NCBI GenBank assembly: GCA_035236585.1
Contig: CP141135.1
Coordinates: forward strand, 5,490,001-5,554,000
Reading direction: 5' to 3'
DNA from: Warburgia ugandensis
Taxonomy: Eukaryota; Streptophyta; Magnoliopsida; Canellales; Canellaceae
Length of the DNA stretch: 64,000 bases
Positions 21,660-40,656 of the stretch are shown piece after piece. Each line of letters begins with the position of its first letter. Within the stretch, counting starts at the first letter, position 1. Under the pieces are notes generated by a model. That model searched no databases and was not told where the DNA came from. It saw only the letters and a list, made by a program, of their open reading frames with translations. Made by a program: the position numbers and the translations under genes.

Positions 21660-22230
21660 GATTTCATAGACTCATATGGACCCCTGGACATCTTTCTATT
21701 TCATGATTAATTATTGTGGAGCCCACAACAAGTACAGTTATCACGTGGTCGATCTAGTAAGACACTAGTACTAGACCAAGTGGATTTGAGACTCATTGCC
21801 AAACAAAGATGAAATAGTACTAATAAGATGGTTACTAAATCATCCCCCTAAAGGTTCAAGCTATTGCTTTTTCTTTGGCTAGCCAAGGATAATATTTAGC
21901 AATGGGTAAGTGATTTGCTTTGTAATTTTTTCTTTTTAAAAATAAAAAAACAAATAAGTAACATAAATGATGATTTCTAAATTAGCCTCAAAAGACAGAA
22001 TACTCGTGATAGGGAACCAATGGCTATAGAGGGAATTTTGCTTTGAGAAATATATTTCTACTCATTTGAACAAGATAAATGCTAGCGTAGTTTTGGTACA
22101 GAATCTGGCCTTAGAGGAGAGTTTGCTTTGGGCAATAATATTTCCCTTTGAACTAGAAAAATGCTAACCTAGCTTCAATATTGAATCTAGAATCTTACCT
22201 GTCTAAGCTATACATTTGGATGATCTAACT
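21660..22230. other. Non-genic A+T-rich stretch
   Basis: No gene or repeat is recognised here. Confidence 0.4.
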
Positions 22231-22259
22231 CAATCATCTTGTCAGGCCCCCCCAAGTTA

Positions 22260-24340
22260 GAATATCTACTAAAATCATGCCCATTGAATTTATGTACTAA
22301 CAAAATTTTAAAATGCAACTAAAATGCCTAAAATGTTCAAACAATGCAACTCCTAAAAATTTTGAATTTTTGAAAATTTATGATTTTTTTTGAATTTTTT
22401 GTGAGTTTTAAATAAAATTTCTTGAAAATTCCATTGTAGGTCCCTGGCAATGATGCCAAAAACTTGTTGAGTTTTTCACAAGTGCACAATTGTTGTAGTC
22501 TAGCTAATGCAAATCCGGGTTAATTCCATTAAGACTCGACTTAGATTTTGGAGTTTACATAAACTTTAATTGTCAAATTAATCAAAATAAAGTCCAAAGT
22601 CTTTAACCATTCTAAGAGTAAATAGTTCTAAAATTAAGCAATCAAGAAATGAAAAAGAATAACAAATTTACTAGAAATTACAACATGTGCTAATGAATAA
22701 CAATTTACTTTAACATAAAGTAAATACAAATACTCTCCTATCTTGTCCAATGTGTTACGCAGCAACTACAATATATACTAGTTAACGAGTAATATGAGCT
22801 AAAAAGGAATTAGTTTTGAATTAATCTCTTATTATTCTTGAAACAAAATGTAGATACATAATTTCATAATAACACCATCCAAGGAATGAATAAGACGAAA
22901 TAAAGAAAAGACAAAACAGGGCATCAAAGGCAGTTAAATTAAAGTCTTAAGGGCAATTTTGGAATTTAATCAGATATCTGGTTTTAAACTTAAAAACCAG
23001 AAACCCGATGGAGTGAGAAGAGGTGGGAGAAGAGGAAGAAGAAAAGAGGGGGGAAAAATCCCATCTGGGTTTTCTCTCCCTGGACCGGCCGGAGGCGGTA
23101 GAGGTGGAGAAAGAAACTGGGCAGAGGAAAAAAAAGAAGGGTTCCCGGCGGTGCTGGGTTTTGCCGGAAAACGAGAGGAGCAAAGAGGAGATGGGAGTCG
23201 ACGGTGAAGGGGCAGAGGGATCAGAGGGAGAGGAAACAAGGGGACTGCGATGCCGGTGAAGCCTTTCGTGCCTGGCAGCTGCGGTTCGGGTTTCCGTTTC
23301 CGGGCCGACCGGTGAGACTCTGGGGCATCGTTCGGTGTGGAAGCAGAGGAATAAGATGGGGGAAATGGCTGTGATTGAAATGGAGAGGTCAGAGAAGGGG
23401 GTCCTGGTGAAGGCTGCCGGCCTTAGCTCGATGCGATGATGGGTAGATGATACAGAGATGGGAAGAGTCGACCGGTGGCTAGCACAGAGGGAGATGGGTA
23501 CCGGGTAGTCATCAGGAACGAGGAGGAGACGAGGGAGATTGGGGAGACAGACGTTGAATGCAGCTGCAAGGATTGCCAGTGACCGTCTAGCCGTCGTCCG
23601 GCATCTGGAAGCTAGGGTGGATCTGGATCGGTTATAGGGAAATAGAGGGGAGGAAAGGAGGGAGACCTAGGTGTTGCGGGAGAGATAGACAGATGTGAAC
23701 GGTGATGGAGGGCTGGGCGGTGTTGCTATGCGGTGCCGGCCGGTGGATGAGATGCGGAAGAAGAATGAGAAGAGAGTGCGAGGGAGAAAAGGAGAGGGCT
23801 GGATCGAGAGGCCGAGCGGAACAGTCCTTCTCTCTCCCTCAAAGGAATAGTCTTTCCGCCTCTCTCCCTCAAAGGAAAAGAGAGCTAATAAGAAAAACGG
23901 TTCTTTATAAGAGGATCCCAAAAGGTTTCCTTTTGGATTCCTTACTTTGCCTATGCTATTGTGTAGCCCATGCAATACCTAACAGGCTGTCAATGCAGTG
24001 TTCTCTCTCATGCGATGCCCCATGCACTCGTATAACTTGTGACGTACATGCATGCCAACATGCTTCTTTTGAAGGCTTGCTTTGTGATGCAAGACCTATC
24101 AAATTAGGTCAAATCTAAACTATTCAAAGTACTTTTAATTATCTATAAAATTAAATTAAATATAAAATATAAAATTATCTAATATATATATAATAAGCTA
24201 TAATAATCTTCTGATTGTTAATTTTTTAAATTAATAGTTAAATGATCAATTATAATTAAAATTAATTTAAAATTATCTTGTTAAGTAGTCTAATAAAATA
24301 TTAATCTAAAATTATTTTAGGTAAGATTAAGGACTCAACA
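22260..24340 (-). mobile_element. Truncated Athila-like element: 5' LTR plus leader
   Basis: The LTR spans 22465-24340 (TGTTGAG...CTCAACA, 1876 bp). On the minus strand it is followed by a primer-binding-site-like segment at 22441-22458 (TGGCATCATTGCCAGGGA) and about 200 bp of leader resembling the leaders of elements E and M (repeated short ATGCCTAAAATG wording). The rest of the element is missing. The LTR has the same layout as those of M, with a GGGCAATTTTGGAATT segment, GGTTTTCTCTCCCTGG and purine-rich tracts, but is diverged, so it is an older or different subfamily. Confidence 0.7.
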
Positions 24341-24648
24341 GTTGCCCTCACAAATTTATACATAAGAGGCTCACTTTTGAATGATCCAAACTATTTAACT
24401 GATTTCTAGTTCCAAAAAAGTATATGGATTGGATCATTCTAGCATCTCAATGTTGTTTTGTTAGTACGGAAAATGGATGCTAGAATCATCCAATGATCAT
24501 GATATTATATTTTTATCTATGGCATGTGGGGTATCGAGAGCGAGAGCAATCATATGAACATGTTAGATCATCCAAAGGTGAGGTCTGTTCATTCAAAAAC
24601 TTGGACGCTTCTTGGGAAGATAGGGCTAGCAATAGCATTCCAGCAAAT

Positions 24649-24823
24649 AAAAAAGGGGCAGCCCCGGTGCACGGGCTCCCGCCTATGCGGGGTCCAGAGA
24701 AGGGGCGGACCATAATGACTTATAGTAGGCAGCCTTACCTTGCATTTTGTAAAGAGGTTAATTTCACACCTTGAACTCGTGACCTTAAGGTCACGTGACG
24801 ACAACTTTTGCTATTGCTCCTCC
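24649..24823 (-). repeat. Au-like SINE, minus strand
   Basis: Reverse-oriented copy containing GTGCACGGGCTCCCGCC and GGTCACGTGACGACAAC. Flanks AGCATTCCAGCAAAT (24634-24648) and AGCATTCTAGCAAAT (24824-24838) form a 15-base target duplication with one mismatch. Confidence 0.85.
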
Positions 24824-24859
24824 AGCATTCTAGCAAATGAAATCATTAATATTTCAAGG

Positions 24860-25700
24860 AGAAAATCATATCTTAGGATACGCCCCTTACCACTAATGTG
24901 AATGATCTTTATGAAACCTAGAGTGAAAGCGCAAGAAATTATTATTATTAAGATGAAAGGATATTTTTACAGAAAATTTCAGCAATTTCATTATCCTTAC
25001 TAATGGAAGGGTAGGGAGGCAGCATAAGTAGATGGTAGCCCACCAAGTTGGACATCTTCAATGTTTGACACTTAAATTAAAGGTTCTAAAGTATGGATAG
25101 GGCCACCAGCTGACGATCCAAACCATTCATCTCTCGGCACTACAATGAATGGTGGATCGTGTATCTTAAATCTTCTTCTGGCAATCTCAGCTTTTGGTTT
25201 GAGGGGTATTACACTTGATCAGCTGTTTATATTACTTGTCTTGATCTGGTTACTTCATGAGAAACAAGAGGTCCCTAATTGATCTAATCACATCCTTAAA
25301 GCTGAAAACAGAAAGGGGCCCACCTGGAATCACCCACGGTATTGATCAAACAAAGATCAGATTCAACAATGCCACGCTTATTGTAAATTTATGAGTGGGT
25401 CCTACTCCCTACCGTATTTGAGGTACAATGATTAGCTAAAGCGTCTTTGAACTCCTTGTAATCACACTCAAATCAAGGGCAAGATTGTAATTCCATTCCA
25501 ATTTGTTATGTCCATCATGCCTACTCACTTGTTCTTGACCTTTTTGGACTCTTAGCTCTTAAGCAAGGTGTGGTGGTTGGTTTCTTGACTAGATTAGGAA
25601 AGGAAAATGATATTTACACCCTTGATTCAATAGATGCTCCACACTCCTTGTTTCATGCACTTTACTATTTAGCATATAAAGATTATATTATTAATTATTA
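24860..25700. other. Non-genic stretch
   Basis: No gene or recognisable element is seen. Confidence 0.4.
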
Positions 25701-25705
25701 TTATT

Positions 25706-25862
25706 TAGCCTTGGTGCAACTGTAAAGTTGTCATCGTATGACTTGAGGTAATGGGTTCAAGGCCTGAAAATAGCTTCTTGTAAAAATGCAAGTAAGGTTG
25801 TGTCCTATAAACTCTTATGGTCTACTCCTTGCCTGGATCCCACATATGTGAGAGCTTGTCCA
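25706..25862 (+). repeat. Au-like SINE, 3'-truncated
   Basis: This begins AGCCTTGGTGCAACTG and includes GGGTTCAAGGCC. It breaks off at GAGAGCTTGT, where an inverted SINE begins, so the two copies lie tail to tail. Confidence 0.75.
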
Positions 25863-25863
25863 T

Positions 25864-26040
25864 TCGGACAGCCCAAGTGCACGAAGCTCCCGCCTATCTA
25901 GGGTTAGGAGAAGAGGCGGCTCACAAGGGTTTACAATACGCAGCCTTATTTTACATTTTTGAGAGAAGCTGTTTTCACGCCTTGAACCTATGACCTCAAA
26001 GTCACACGACAACAACTTTACCTTTGCGCCAAGGATCCCC
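25864..26040 (-). repeat. Au-like SINE, minus strand, abutting the previous one
   Basis: This contains AAGTGCACGAAGCTCCCGCC and ends near GCGCCAAGGATCCCCTTC, the reverse complement of the SINE 5' end. With the preceding copy it forms an inverted pair of about 160 bases per arm. Confidence 0.75.
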
Positions 26041-26044
26041 TTCA

Positions 26045-27287
26045 CCGGCAACAAGAGAATCTCTTGTATGCCATGATCTAAAATCTCTTAAAATGAGTAA
26101 TTTCTTGAAACTTTATCTACAACTGCCCATGCTACCACACTGTTTAATCCTTGCTGCCCACACAAACTGCCGTGGGATCTCTGCGGCTCTAAACGTTCCG
26201 TCATTCCTTTCTTTCCAAATCAATCATAAAGTAGTTGCCAAAGAGACTTGCCTTTAGCTGATGGAGATTTCCACAACCAAGCGGGTAAGAGATTGAGAAT
26301 TGAAGACGGCATTATCTACCGGCTCATACAACCAAAAAATTATTATTGTTGTTATTTTATTGATATAAGCAAAGAATTACGATGCATTAGAAATAGATGA
26401 ATTAGAAACTTTGACGATCAATGGCGATACTACAATCATCCATTCAACATGAAGAACGATTTAGTAGACATCTAAAGCCAATGCAATCACATGAATAGGC
26501 TGATCAACAAAGTTTGGCTCCTGAAAAAATAGTTCTCGGACGCTCTTACATGGAGTATCTATTTGGCATTCCTTGAACAAAAACATTTAAGGTAGATTAT
26601 GCATTTTTTTTCCCCTTAAGCATGGAATTTCAACGGAAACCCCCTGTAGACTCTTCGCTATGTATCCCTTAGGGGTAGCAAATTGTGTTGGCGGGTCATA
26701 TTCGAATTGTGTTGAAATCGACCCAATACTTAAACACGACTTGTTTACAACATGATTTTTCACGCGTCATCCAGAAAATAATACGAACATGATAAGACTC
26801 GACCTTAACTCTCCAAATTCATATCCAGCTCAAGTCATGTTATTGTGTCGTATCGTATTTTGCCTTCCCTAGTATCCATCCCAAAATCTAATGAGACGGA
26901 GAATGTTGTCTTCCAAACCCACGAACTCGCGTTCGACTACGAGGCTTATCTTCATTCTCATACCAAAACTTTGGCATTGGCTGCCCCTGGATTAATTGTT
27001 ATGCCTTTCCTGTTGTGGCTTTCACTTATTTGCAGATCTAAGAAAGAGCAAGGAAATTGCTTCTGGTCATGCAATCAATCTCGGAAAAGCCCGCATAGAT
27101 ATTGACTGCCAACATAATAATTTTTTAGCTTCCCTTGTTGTTCACTTTTATTGGTAAAATATTGGAATTTTTAAATAAAGATATTGATCATCTTTTCATA
27201 CTTTATGAAGGTGGACATTGTACCAGACATATGACTGTATTGGCACCAAAGTCCATGTCTACTTTGTTTTTTGAAGGGGGCCCTTGT

Positions 27288-27322
<35 letters not shown>

Positions 27323-28228
27323 ACTTGCATAATGATGCTTCAGGTTTTCTTCACTTCCACTTTAAATAACTTGCTTTTCTATGTCCAAAATAAATGCCAA
27401 GTCTGCTTTGCCTAACGATCTAATTGAAATTGACGACTAGGATTGACACGTAGCTTGCATAATATTTTTTAATTTTTGTGTTTATAATTTAAATTTTTAA
27501 AAACTCAACTTAATTCGAAGCCCAGGCGACTCGACTTAATTCAAAGTGACCAGTGAGTGAGTAAAAAATACTCAGAGTGAGATTCTAATAGTCTTTTATT
27601 AGTTTCTAGTTATATTCAAATAGTATATATGTGTATGCATGGATAATTGCTCGGGAAGTTGATTAAGATAGATGTGGTGTTGTTGTTTGGTGGGTTGTGT
27701 TTAAATCTTAGAGAAACTAAAATATGTCTGAATGAGTTAAGTCAAAAGAGTTTTCTAAATCTGCTTGCGAGTTTTAGAACTTATGACGTTGTTAGAGGGA
27801 GGGGTGGTGTGGTGTTGGAGATCTTCACTAAATTGCCAATTTAAGACACATACTTCGCTTGCAAGATATGGCTGGAGAAATATTTGGAAATTTCTAGTGA
27901 TTGGTTTTGGAATACAAAACCATTATTGTGAATTAATTATATGGCTTTGAGCAACAAAGGGGATATAGTAAGGAGACCTTGCTTAGTTGCTGTTTGGCTG
28001 CTCAACTAAAGTTGGAATAATTAAGACCCTTTGTACTCCTTTTTCTTCTTAAATCAAACATAACATAACTTTAGCTAGAGTTGGATATGACCCTAAACCT
28101 ATTCAAGGCACGTGGAAATCAAGGTTAAATGAGATCCTCATCGTCTCTCCATGATCTCCAAATCAAATAGTTCCCACAGCTGACAGCCTCGGTTAAATGT
28201 CTACTTTCAATCATGAGTCATGGTTCAT
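26045..28228. other. Non-genic stretch with (ATC)n
   Basis: Several small open frames show no recognisable domain. An (ATC)n microsatellite is at about 27290-27321. Nothing else is supported. Confidence 0.4.
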
Positions 28229-28230
28229 GT

Positions 28231-28382
28231 GAAGGGGAACCTTGGCACAATGGTAGAGTTGTCGTCATGTGACCTTGAGGTCATGGGTTCAGGGCGTAGA
28301 AACAACCTCTTCCAAAATGCAAAGTAAGATTACATACTATTGACCTTTGTGGTCAGCGTGAACCCCTTCTGTAAGGATTGCA
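28231..28382 (+). repeat. Au-like SINE, 3'-truncated
   Basis: This begins GAAGGGGAACCTTGGC and includes GGTCATGGGTTCAGGGCG. It breaks off after the CTATTGACCTTTGTGGTC region, so the 3' third is missing. Confidence 0.75.
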
Positions 28383-28591
28383 CGATCATGAGCAACCGAA
28401 GGAAATGTTGAAGCATGTAAAGGTCAGGTCTCAGAAGTTCATGGCAGTTAGGTAGGAGGATGCTATAGAAATTATAATTCTTTAATTCCTTAACTTGTAG
28501 ATAATAAATTATTATAAATCACTAACTAGACGACATTTTATAAGTTAACTATTAACAAATATCCCTCGATCCTTTTCTCTTTTTTTATGAA

Positions 28592-28934
28592 ATGGATTAT
28601 AAAATGATCCTTGTTACACCGAATATAACAGTTTCAGAAGAATGTCGTAGGAGTGTCCATCGTTTACAGAGGAATGCTGGTGTACAGCACGACAACACTA
28701 ACAGGTTTGTAATTCCTTCACTTTTGTATGATACGCCTTACACATCATTGATCCATGCCGTTGATCTAACTTTTCCATCTCTGGATACCTGCCGGTGCAA
28801 AAGTGATGCCATAACTGCACCTCGAGCATCCAAGAAATGGTGTTTTCATGTTACTGAACGATTAGAAGCTCTACATAAGCAAGTGCCAATCCATGTACGT
28901 CCTTCTTATAGTACCATTATCAATACCATGTTTA
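28592..28934 (+). other. Unassigned open frame running into a SINE
   Basis: About 114 codons are open from ATG 28592 (RSVHRLQRNAG, KWCFHVTERLEALHK) before the frame enters the SINE at 28937. I do not recognise it. It could be a relic exon, and no splice or start evidence supports a gene. Confidence 0.15.
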
Positions 28935-28936
28935 GT

Positions 28937-29119
28937 AAAAGGGGCAGTCCCGGTGCACAAAGCTCCCGTATATGTAAGGTTTGGGGAAGAGGCGGACCAC
29001 AAGGGTCTATATTACGCAACCCTTATCTCGTATTTTTGCAAAAGACTGTTTCCACGTCTTGAACTTGTAACCTCAAGGTCACATGATGACAACTTTACCA
29101 TTACGCCAAAGCTCTCTTT

Positions 29120-29120
<1 letters not shown>
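28937..29120 (-). repeat. Au-like SINE, minus strand
   Basis: Full-length reverse copy from AAAAGGGGCAGTCCCGG to ACGCCAAAGCTCTCTTTC, with GGTCACATGATGACAACT near box A. No clean target duplication was seen. Confidence 0.75.
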
Positions 29121-33125
<4,005 letters not shown>

Positions 33126-34551
33126 AGAGGTTGCAGAGTGGGATGAGCAGGCTAAAGGTTAATGTGGCCAAGTGAAGGTTGAGCAAAGAGTATCTCCATA
33201 TGCCACCCTTTAGACATCTCCTCTCTAATGTGGGTTGTGTGTGTGATTTATACTAGGGGCATAAGCTTTCAATAAGATCCATTTGATTGATTGGATGTTT
33301 TCAATTATGAATACTGTTGGATACTTGGAGGAAGTGCTTCAAAGACAAGCTTGGAGTGGGATGGATGGATAACTCAGAAGACACAACTCCGGCTGCATTG
33401 ATGGACTTGCCGCATTTACATATGGCATGGCAGCGAGTTAATATCTGGAAAATACATGTAATGAATGAAGACGGTACGCCCCCATCAGGTTGAGTGGGAA
33501 GGAAGGATAGAGATGAGAGTAACAGCTCATTTTCACTGATTTTGGTGTCCGGAAAGCGTATATTGTCACTTAAAAATGCACATCCTATTCCTTTCAAGGG
33601 AGACCTTTTGAAAATAAAAAGAACTACAAAAGTATTAGCACATCTTGGACTTTCAGAGGACAACCATGTGGGCAGTGGGAAGCTTTTTCATTTTAGAAGT
33701 AGAGAGACCTGGTGGGCAAGTCTCAGATGTATATGAACGGTTAGTTCACTTTAGTCTACTTTTGCAACTTCATGATCACAGAGATACTTGACTTGTGAGG
33801 GGCTTCATTCAGGCAACTCTTTTTGACCTTTTACAACATTATTTCAACTAATGGGAAGGTGCAAAGTTCCTTTGATTCCTCTGCCAATCTCGAGCTCATT
33901 GCGATCATGTATCTGTACTGAACTAACTTCAATGGCATCTAATAGCTTCTTTTTTGTTACTGAATTTTGGTAGTATGAGGCTCCATCTCTCAACTCTGTA
34001 GCTTTATGTGGTTGCCATGCCAATCCAAGTGTCTCTTGATACCAAAGTTCCTTTCACTATGTAAGAGTAGCTCAATGACATTCCAAATTTGACTTGTCAG
34101 TGCTGTTGCCTCCCAGACCATTATGTCTTTTTCAAAAGAATTCTCACAGCATTTGATTGGTTAAAAATTGGGTCAATTTCTTTTATGATGAATTATCTAT
34201 TCGCTCATTAAAGCAATTCGTTGTTTGTTTGATGTGGAAACCATTGTCCCGTCAGCACCTTTACTCAGAATTTTGCCATCTACGTATGCAGGCAAGCTAT
34301 TCACCAAGTTAACAGAGTTATGTACCAGAAGGATGTCTCTTACTGTCTGTAGCTCCCAAAATATCTGTGAATATAGTGACATCATATGCAGCTCTGACCA
34401 CTTTATTAATGAGGGGGGCCATAGGCTAACCGGATCCAAAATTGATCTTATAAGTGGGGCAGGCCATATTGTACTTATTCATTCCTGGCCAAGGCAATGT
34501 GCATCAGCAGCTCCAAGAATGTCCACATGAATTTTATGCATTAATGTAATA
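33126..34551. other. Downstream of the kinase gene
   Basis: The 3' untranslated region presumably lies at its start (an AATAAG is near 33272). No further gene is supported up to the retrotransposon border at 34552. Confidence 0.4.
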
Positions 34552-35676
34552 TGTTAAGTGTTCAATTTTGGTCAAAATATCCCTAATTTAGTATTTAATT
34601 AGAGCATCTAGACCATTAATTTTAAGATTTTACATCAAATATTTTATTTTAGCTTTCATTGGCCATCCAACCGTTGAATTGTAAAATTTAGTAGTTAGAT
34701 GATTATTAAAGCTAATAAAAGGTTTAGATTGTGCTAATTGGGTCCTGTGCATTGCAGATCGGTCAACTCAGGCGTGAACGCTCCAAATCAAATTAAGGAT
34801 ATTAGATGGAGATCAGATGAAGTTTCATGGAAAGAGACTGAAGACTTTGAAGACTTGCAAAGTTCTAGCAAGATCAGGATACTAGTGGACCCCACCTATC
34901 TCTATCACTCTATCTCCTCTTCCTTCTCTTTCTCCTCTCTTTTCTCTCTTTTTCTATTATCCCTCTCCTTTCTTTTCTCTCTCTCTTCTATCTCTTTTTC
35001 TCCTTTTCTTTCACACGTCTCTCTCTCCCTCTCCTTTATATTCCCCTTCTCCACTACCCAAGAAGAAATGTTTTTTCCCCTCCTTTAGGGGGGGCTGGCT
35101 GGCTAACTCTCCCACTTCTTCCTTTTCATTCTCTCCCTCTCCCTCTCCCTCTCTTTCTCGTTCTCTCATTCTCTCCATTCTCCTCTCCTCTCCTCTCCTC
35201 TCCTCTCCTCTCCACCCCACATCTCCCTCTTCTCCTTTGGCTGTCATTCTATTCCTCCTTCCTCCTCTCCCTCTCCCAACATACCTCTCTCACTATTTCT
35301 CTTCAACCCCGCCTGCTCCTCTCCCTCTTCTCACTTCACATCGCATACCCCTTTCTCTCATCTTCCTCTCTTGGCTGGATAGTAGAGGCCAGTTCTCTCT
35401 CCGGCTCCTCATCTCCCTAGTCAGCCCGCAACCCTTCCTCCCTTCTTCTTCTATCTCCATACCCTTTCTCTCCTTCCATCTCTCTCGATTTACCGCTACT
35501 ACTTTCTTATCCTTCTCTCTTTCGCTGATCTTTCTCCCCATCTCTCATTAGACGACGACTAGGCACGAGCCGGCTTCGTTCATCTGACGCCCAGGAAAAG
35601 GTGTCGGTTTTCCTCTTCAGACGAGAATCCACACGCCCAAGCACGAACCCATCTTTCCATCTGCCTAATCATCTCC

Positions 35677-35745
<69 letters not shown>

Positions 35746-36678
35746 CCAAATCCCAATCTCTCCCTATCTTTCTCTCTTTGCTTCCACCCCCGGCCTCTGC
35801 ATCACTTGCTCCTCTGCCTTGCTTCGGAATTGACCACAGCCCTGCATCTGCTGCACACCCCAGGCGTCGTTTCCTCCTCTGCTCCTCATATCTCTCTTTC
35901 TCTTCTTCCTCTTTTCTCTCTTCACTCTCCATTCTTCTCTCCCACGCTCTCTTCTCAATGCCCAGACCCATCCAGACGGTCCTGGGGAAGAAAACCCACC
36001 CATCTCTTCCACTCTCCTCTCTTCCTCCGGCCAGCTTCTCTACCCTCTCACTTCTCTTCACCGGACGGTCTAGGACTGGAAACCCAAACTAGGTTTCCAT
36101 TCCCAACGCACTCCTGCGATCCTCCTTCTCTTTCCTCCTTCCTCTTCCTTTCTTCCCCCCTTCTCCGGTTCCCACCATGTTTTCCTATTTTTTTCGTGAA
36201 AAACCAGAACCTCAAAAATTACAAGTCTGCCCCTGGCAGATTTCAGTAATCCCATCTGAGTCCCTGTTTTAATACCAACTCTGTCCTTTTTCATAAATAC
36301 CGTCTGTGTCCCCAATTTAATTCCAACTGAGTCCCTGATTTAATTCCAACTGTGTCCCTGTGCTATTCTGGTTTTACCTTATCTTCATTCTGACTATTCA
36401 GGGACAGTGCAATTCAGGGACAGGCTTATCCAGGACTGATTATTTTGTTGCAATTTCTGTGTTTTTGGAATAAATAATTGTGAACATTGCAACAGTTGAA
36501 TAAATATGGATTTTATTTTATTGTTAGTTGAATTTTGCTATATTCTTTGTTTTTATTCTTTTATTAATTGAATTTTATTGAAAACTCCATCACTTCAAAT
36601 TAAGTCCTCGTGGGATCGACCCGTACTTGCATAAGCTACACTACAATAACTCGTGCACTTGCAGTTAAACAATCAACA
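34552..36678 (+). repeat. 5' LTR of element E
   Basis: 2127 bp. A strongly pyrimidine-rich section runs from about 34895 to 36170, including a (TCTCC)n run near 35181-35213 and a (CT)n run at 35679-35740. The end ACTTGCAGTTAAAC precedes the terminal AATCAACA. Open frames inside it are compositional. Confidence 0.85.
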
Positions 36679-37152
36679 AGTTTTTGGCGTCGTTGTCGGG
36701 GACTTGCAATGGAGTTTTTATAAAATTTAATTAAAAATCTACAAAAATCCAAAAAAATAAAAATAATTAGGAATTGCATTTTAGGCATTCTTAGGTGCAT
36801 CTTTAGGCATTTTTAGTGCATAACCACTTTATTTCTTGAATTCGGTACTAATTATTATTTTTCTTTTTCAAGAAATTGGAGTGGAGCTTCATCAATTAGA
36901 TAGATTTTTCTTGTTTTCCTAGATTAGGAATTTTATTTTTGAGTGAATCTTGTAGTGAGGCCCCTTGTAATTTGCATTTTCAATTTCAATTTTAAAAGGT
37001 TGTAATAATACAGGGCAAGTGTGGGACAAGGTGGCCCACACTTGATCTTCATCAGAAACCTCACTGTAAGTCTTCTCACTCATTTATTTTCTAGATTAGG
37101 GTTTGCATTTAGAATAATTTGCATTGTTTGGTAGTTAATTGCATATAGAAAG

Positions 37153-38856
<1,704 letters not shown>

Positions 38857-40656
38857 CACCCCCCAACCAGCATTTTGCTAGTCCCTAGCAAAAGATGCGA
38901 AGAATCAACTCAAATTTTTTTTTTTTTTTTTTTTCAAGTCATCTCCATTTTTTTTCTCAGATAATTATCTTCAATAAATCTATCAACTTTAGCAAACTAA
39001 TAAAGATGACTGAGGAATTCAAAACCCTACTCATATGCTAAAAATATTCCACTTAAGCTCAGATCTCAGAGTGAGTGTGTGCGTACAGTTTACACATAGA
39101 ATAATCTTTATGTCTAAGTAGAATTTTAACTTTTGAACTCCATCTGAAATATGTTTTGACCTCAATCCTTACTAATGGCATACGCTCAGAAATAAAATCT
39201 CTCTGATAGAGGGTTCAAATCATATCTCTGTTGTAATTATGTGAGCAGAGTCAATAAAAACAAATTTAGCTCACATATACTCATGAAGAACAGGAGTTAC
39301 TAAGGAATTTACTTGTATTGATCCCTTTGGAATGGATGCCATTACCTTTGAATATTTAGAAATACCACTCTTTTAATCCTATCCATTCATTTCCTCATCA
39401 AGACTATATTCATCCTAGAATCAATAGGTCTTTAATTGGGACGAAACATAGGCTTAGGACATGGTACCAAAGAAAGGGTATAAGGGTATTCAAAGTTTCT
39501 TCAAAAAAATAAGTAGAGGTCTTCTACTAAAGTTGACAATGCTTCTTTTCTTTGCTGAAGTGAATATTCTTTTTCCATTTTTCTTTGTATTCTTCAAACT
39601 CTTTTTTTTTTTTTTCTTTCTTTTCTTTTCACTTTTCTTTTTGTCATATTTTTGACTCACTTTGAAGAATATTTCTTTTCTTGATATCCACTTTTCTACT
39701 TTTGTTGCAACTAAAAGATTTTTTTTTTCTTCTTCTCTAACTTATTTTTCAAAGAAAAATGGGTAATGGATAATTTATACTGGGTTAATATGGGTAAATG
39801 GTAATTTGGGTGACAAAAGAAAATGGCTTTATATTCAAGGCTCAACTTGGCTAACTAGTGGTAAAAATACTTCTGGGTAGGCTTTATGTCTTTAGGTTAA
39901 CAACAAGAATGGCCTAAATCATTTTCTAGGTTTCCTATAATCTATAAAATTCAATGAACTTTCAGAATTTTAAAGGTAGTATTCTAATTATTCAGGTAAT
40001 TAGCCAAATTTAAGAGTTTGGGATCAATTTTCTTTAAGCACGCTGAAGAAAATTTTGAACATTTATAACCTCTCAAAAAGGATGAATGGCTCTAAAACTC
40101 ACTTGTGTTATAGGTCTCCACTGAATTTCTTCAGAATTTCTAAGTTATAGCCACTTATCAATCTAGATTATCTATATGCAACTGCGTGTACAAATGTGAT
40201 ATGAGACTTTGCTTTTATGGAATACTTTAGAAAATGAGTAAAATGATGAATTAATCATATTCAATTCTATTAATAAGCTAAAGTTATCCAGATTATACTT
40301 TAGACAATCCAATTCTCATCATGGTATAGGAAATGACCTAAAAGTTTTTTTTTTTTTTTTTGAACAAAACCAAGGAAAACACCTAAAAACTAAAAGAAAA
40401 CTAGAATTTGCTAGAATTCTACACCCCCCAACTTTGTGAAACATTGTCCTCAATGTTTAAAAAGTAGGACCTAAAATGAATATGGGTGATATAGAAAACA
40501 ACAAAATACAAAATATGGTACAAAGAGATCAAATTCACTCAATCCTGATAAACAGGATCCTCCAAAGTTGTGGACTCAACTTCTGGATTCTCATAATCTA
40601 AGAAAGGCTTTAAACGTTGACCATTCACTTTAAAAGAATGACCAGTCCTAGTATTC
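38857..40656 (-). other. 3' non-coding region of element M
   Basis: About 1.8 kb without coding potential, collinear in inverted orientation with 50340-52062 of element E. It contains ACATTGTCCTCAATGT near 40441 and a second polypurine-like GTTGGGGGGTG (minus strand) at about 40422-40432. No env-like frame is present. Confidence 0.7.

Noticed and set aside
28592..29062. A 156-codon gene
   Set aside because: Its last third is reverse-strand SINE sequence and the first part has no recognisable domain or splice support.
34895..36250. Several long frames rich in Ser-Leu-Pro or Arg-Glu repeats in the LTRs (also 37655-38467, 46490-47634, 52249-53910)
   Set aside because: They are translations of CT/GA low-complexity LTR sequence, present in all LTR copies with shifting frames.
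38857..40656. An env-like third gene in element M, as some Athila elements have
   Set aside because: No frame of useful length or membrane-protein character occurs there; the region matches E's non-coding 3' part.
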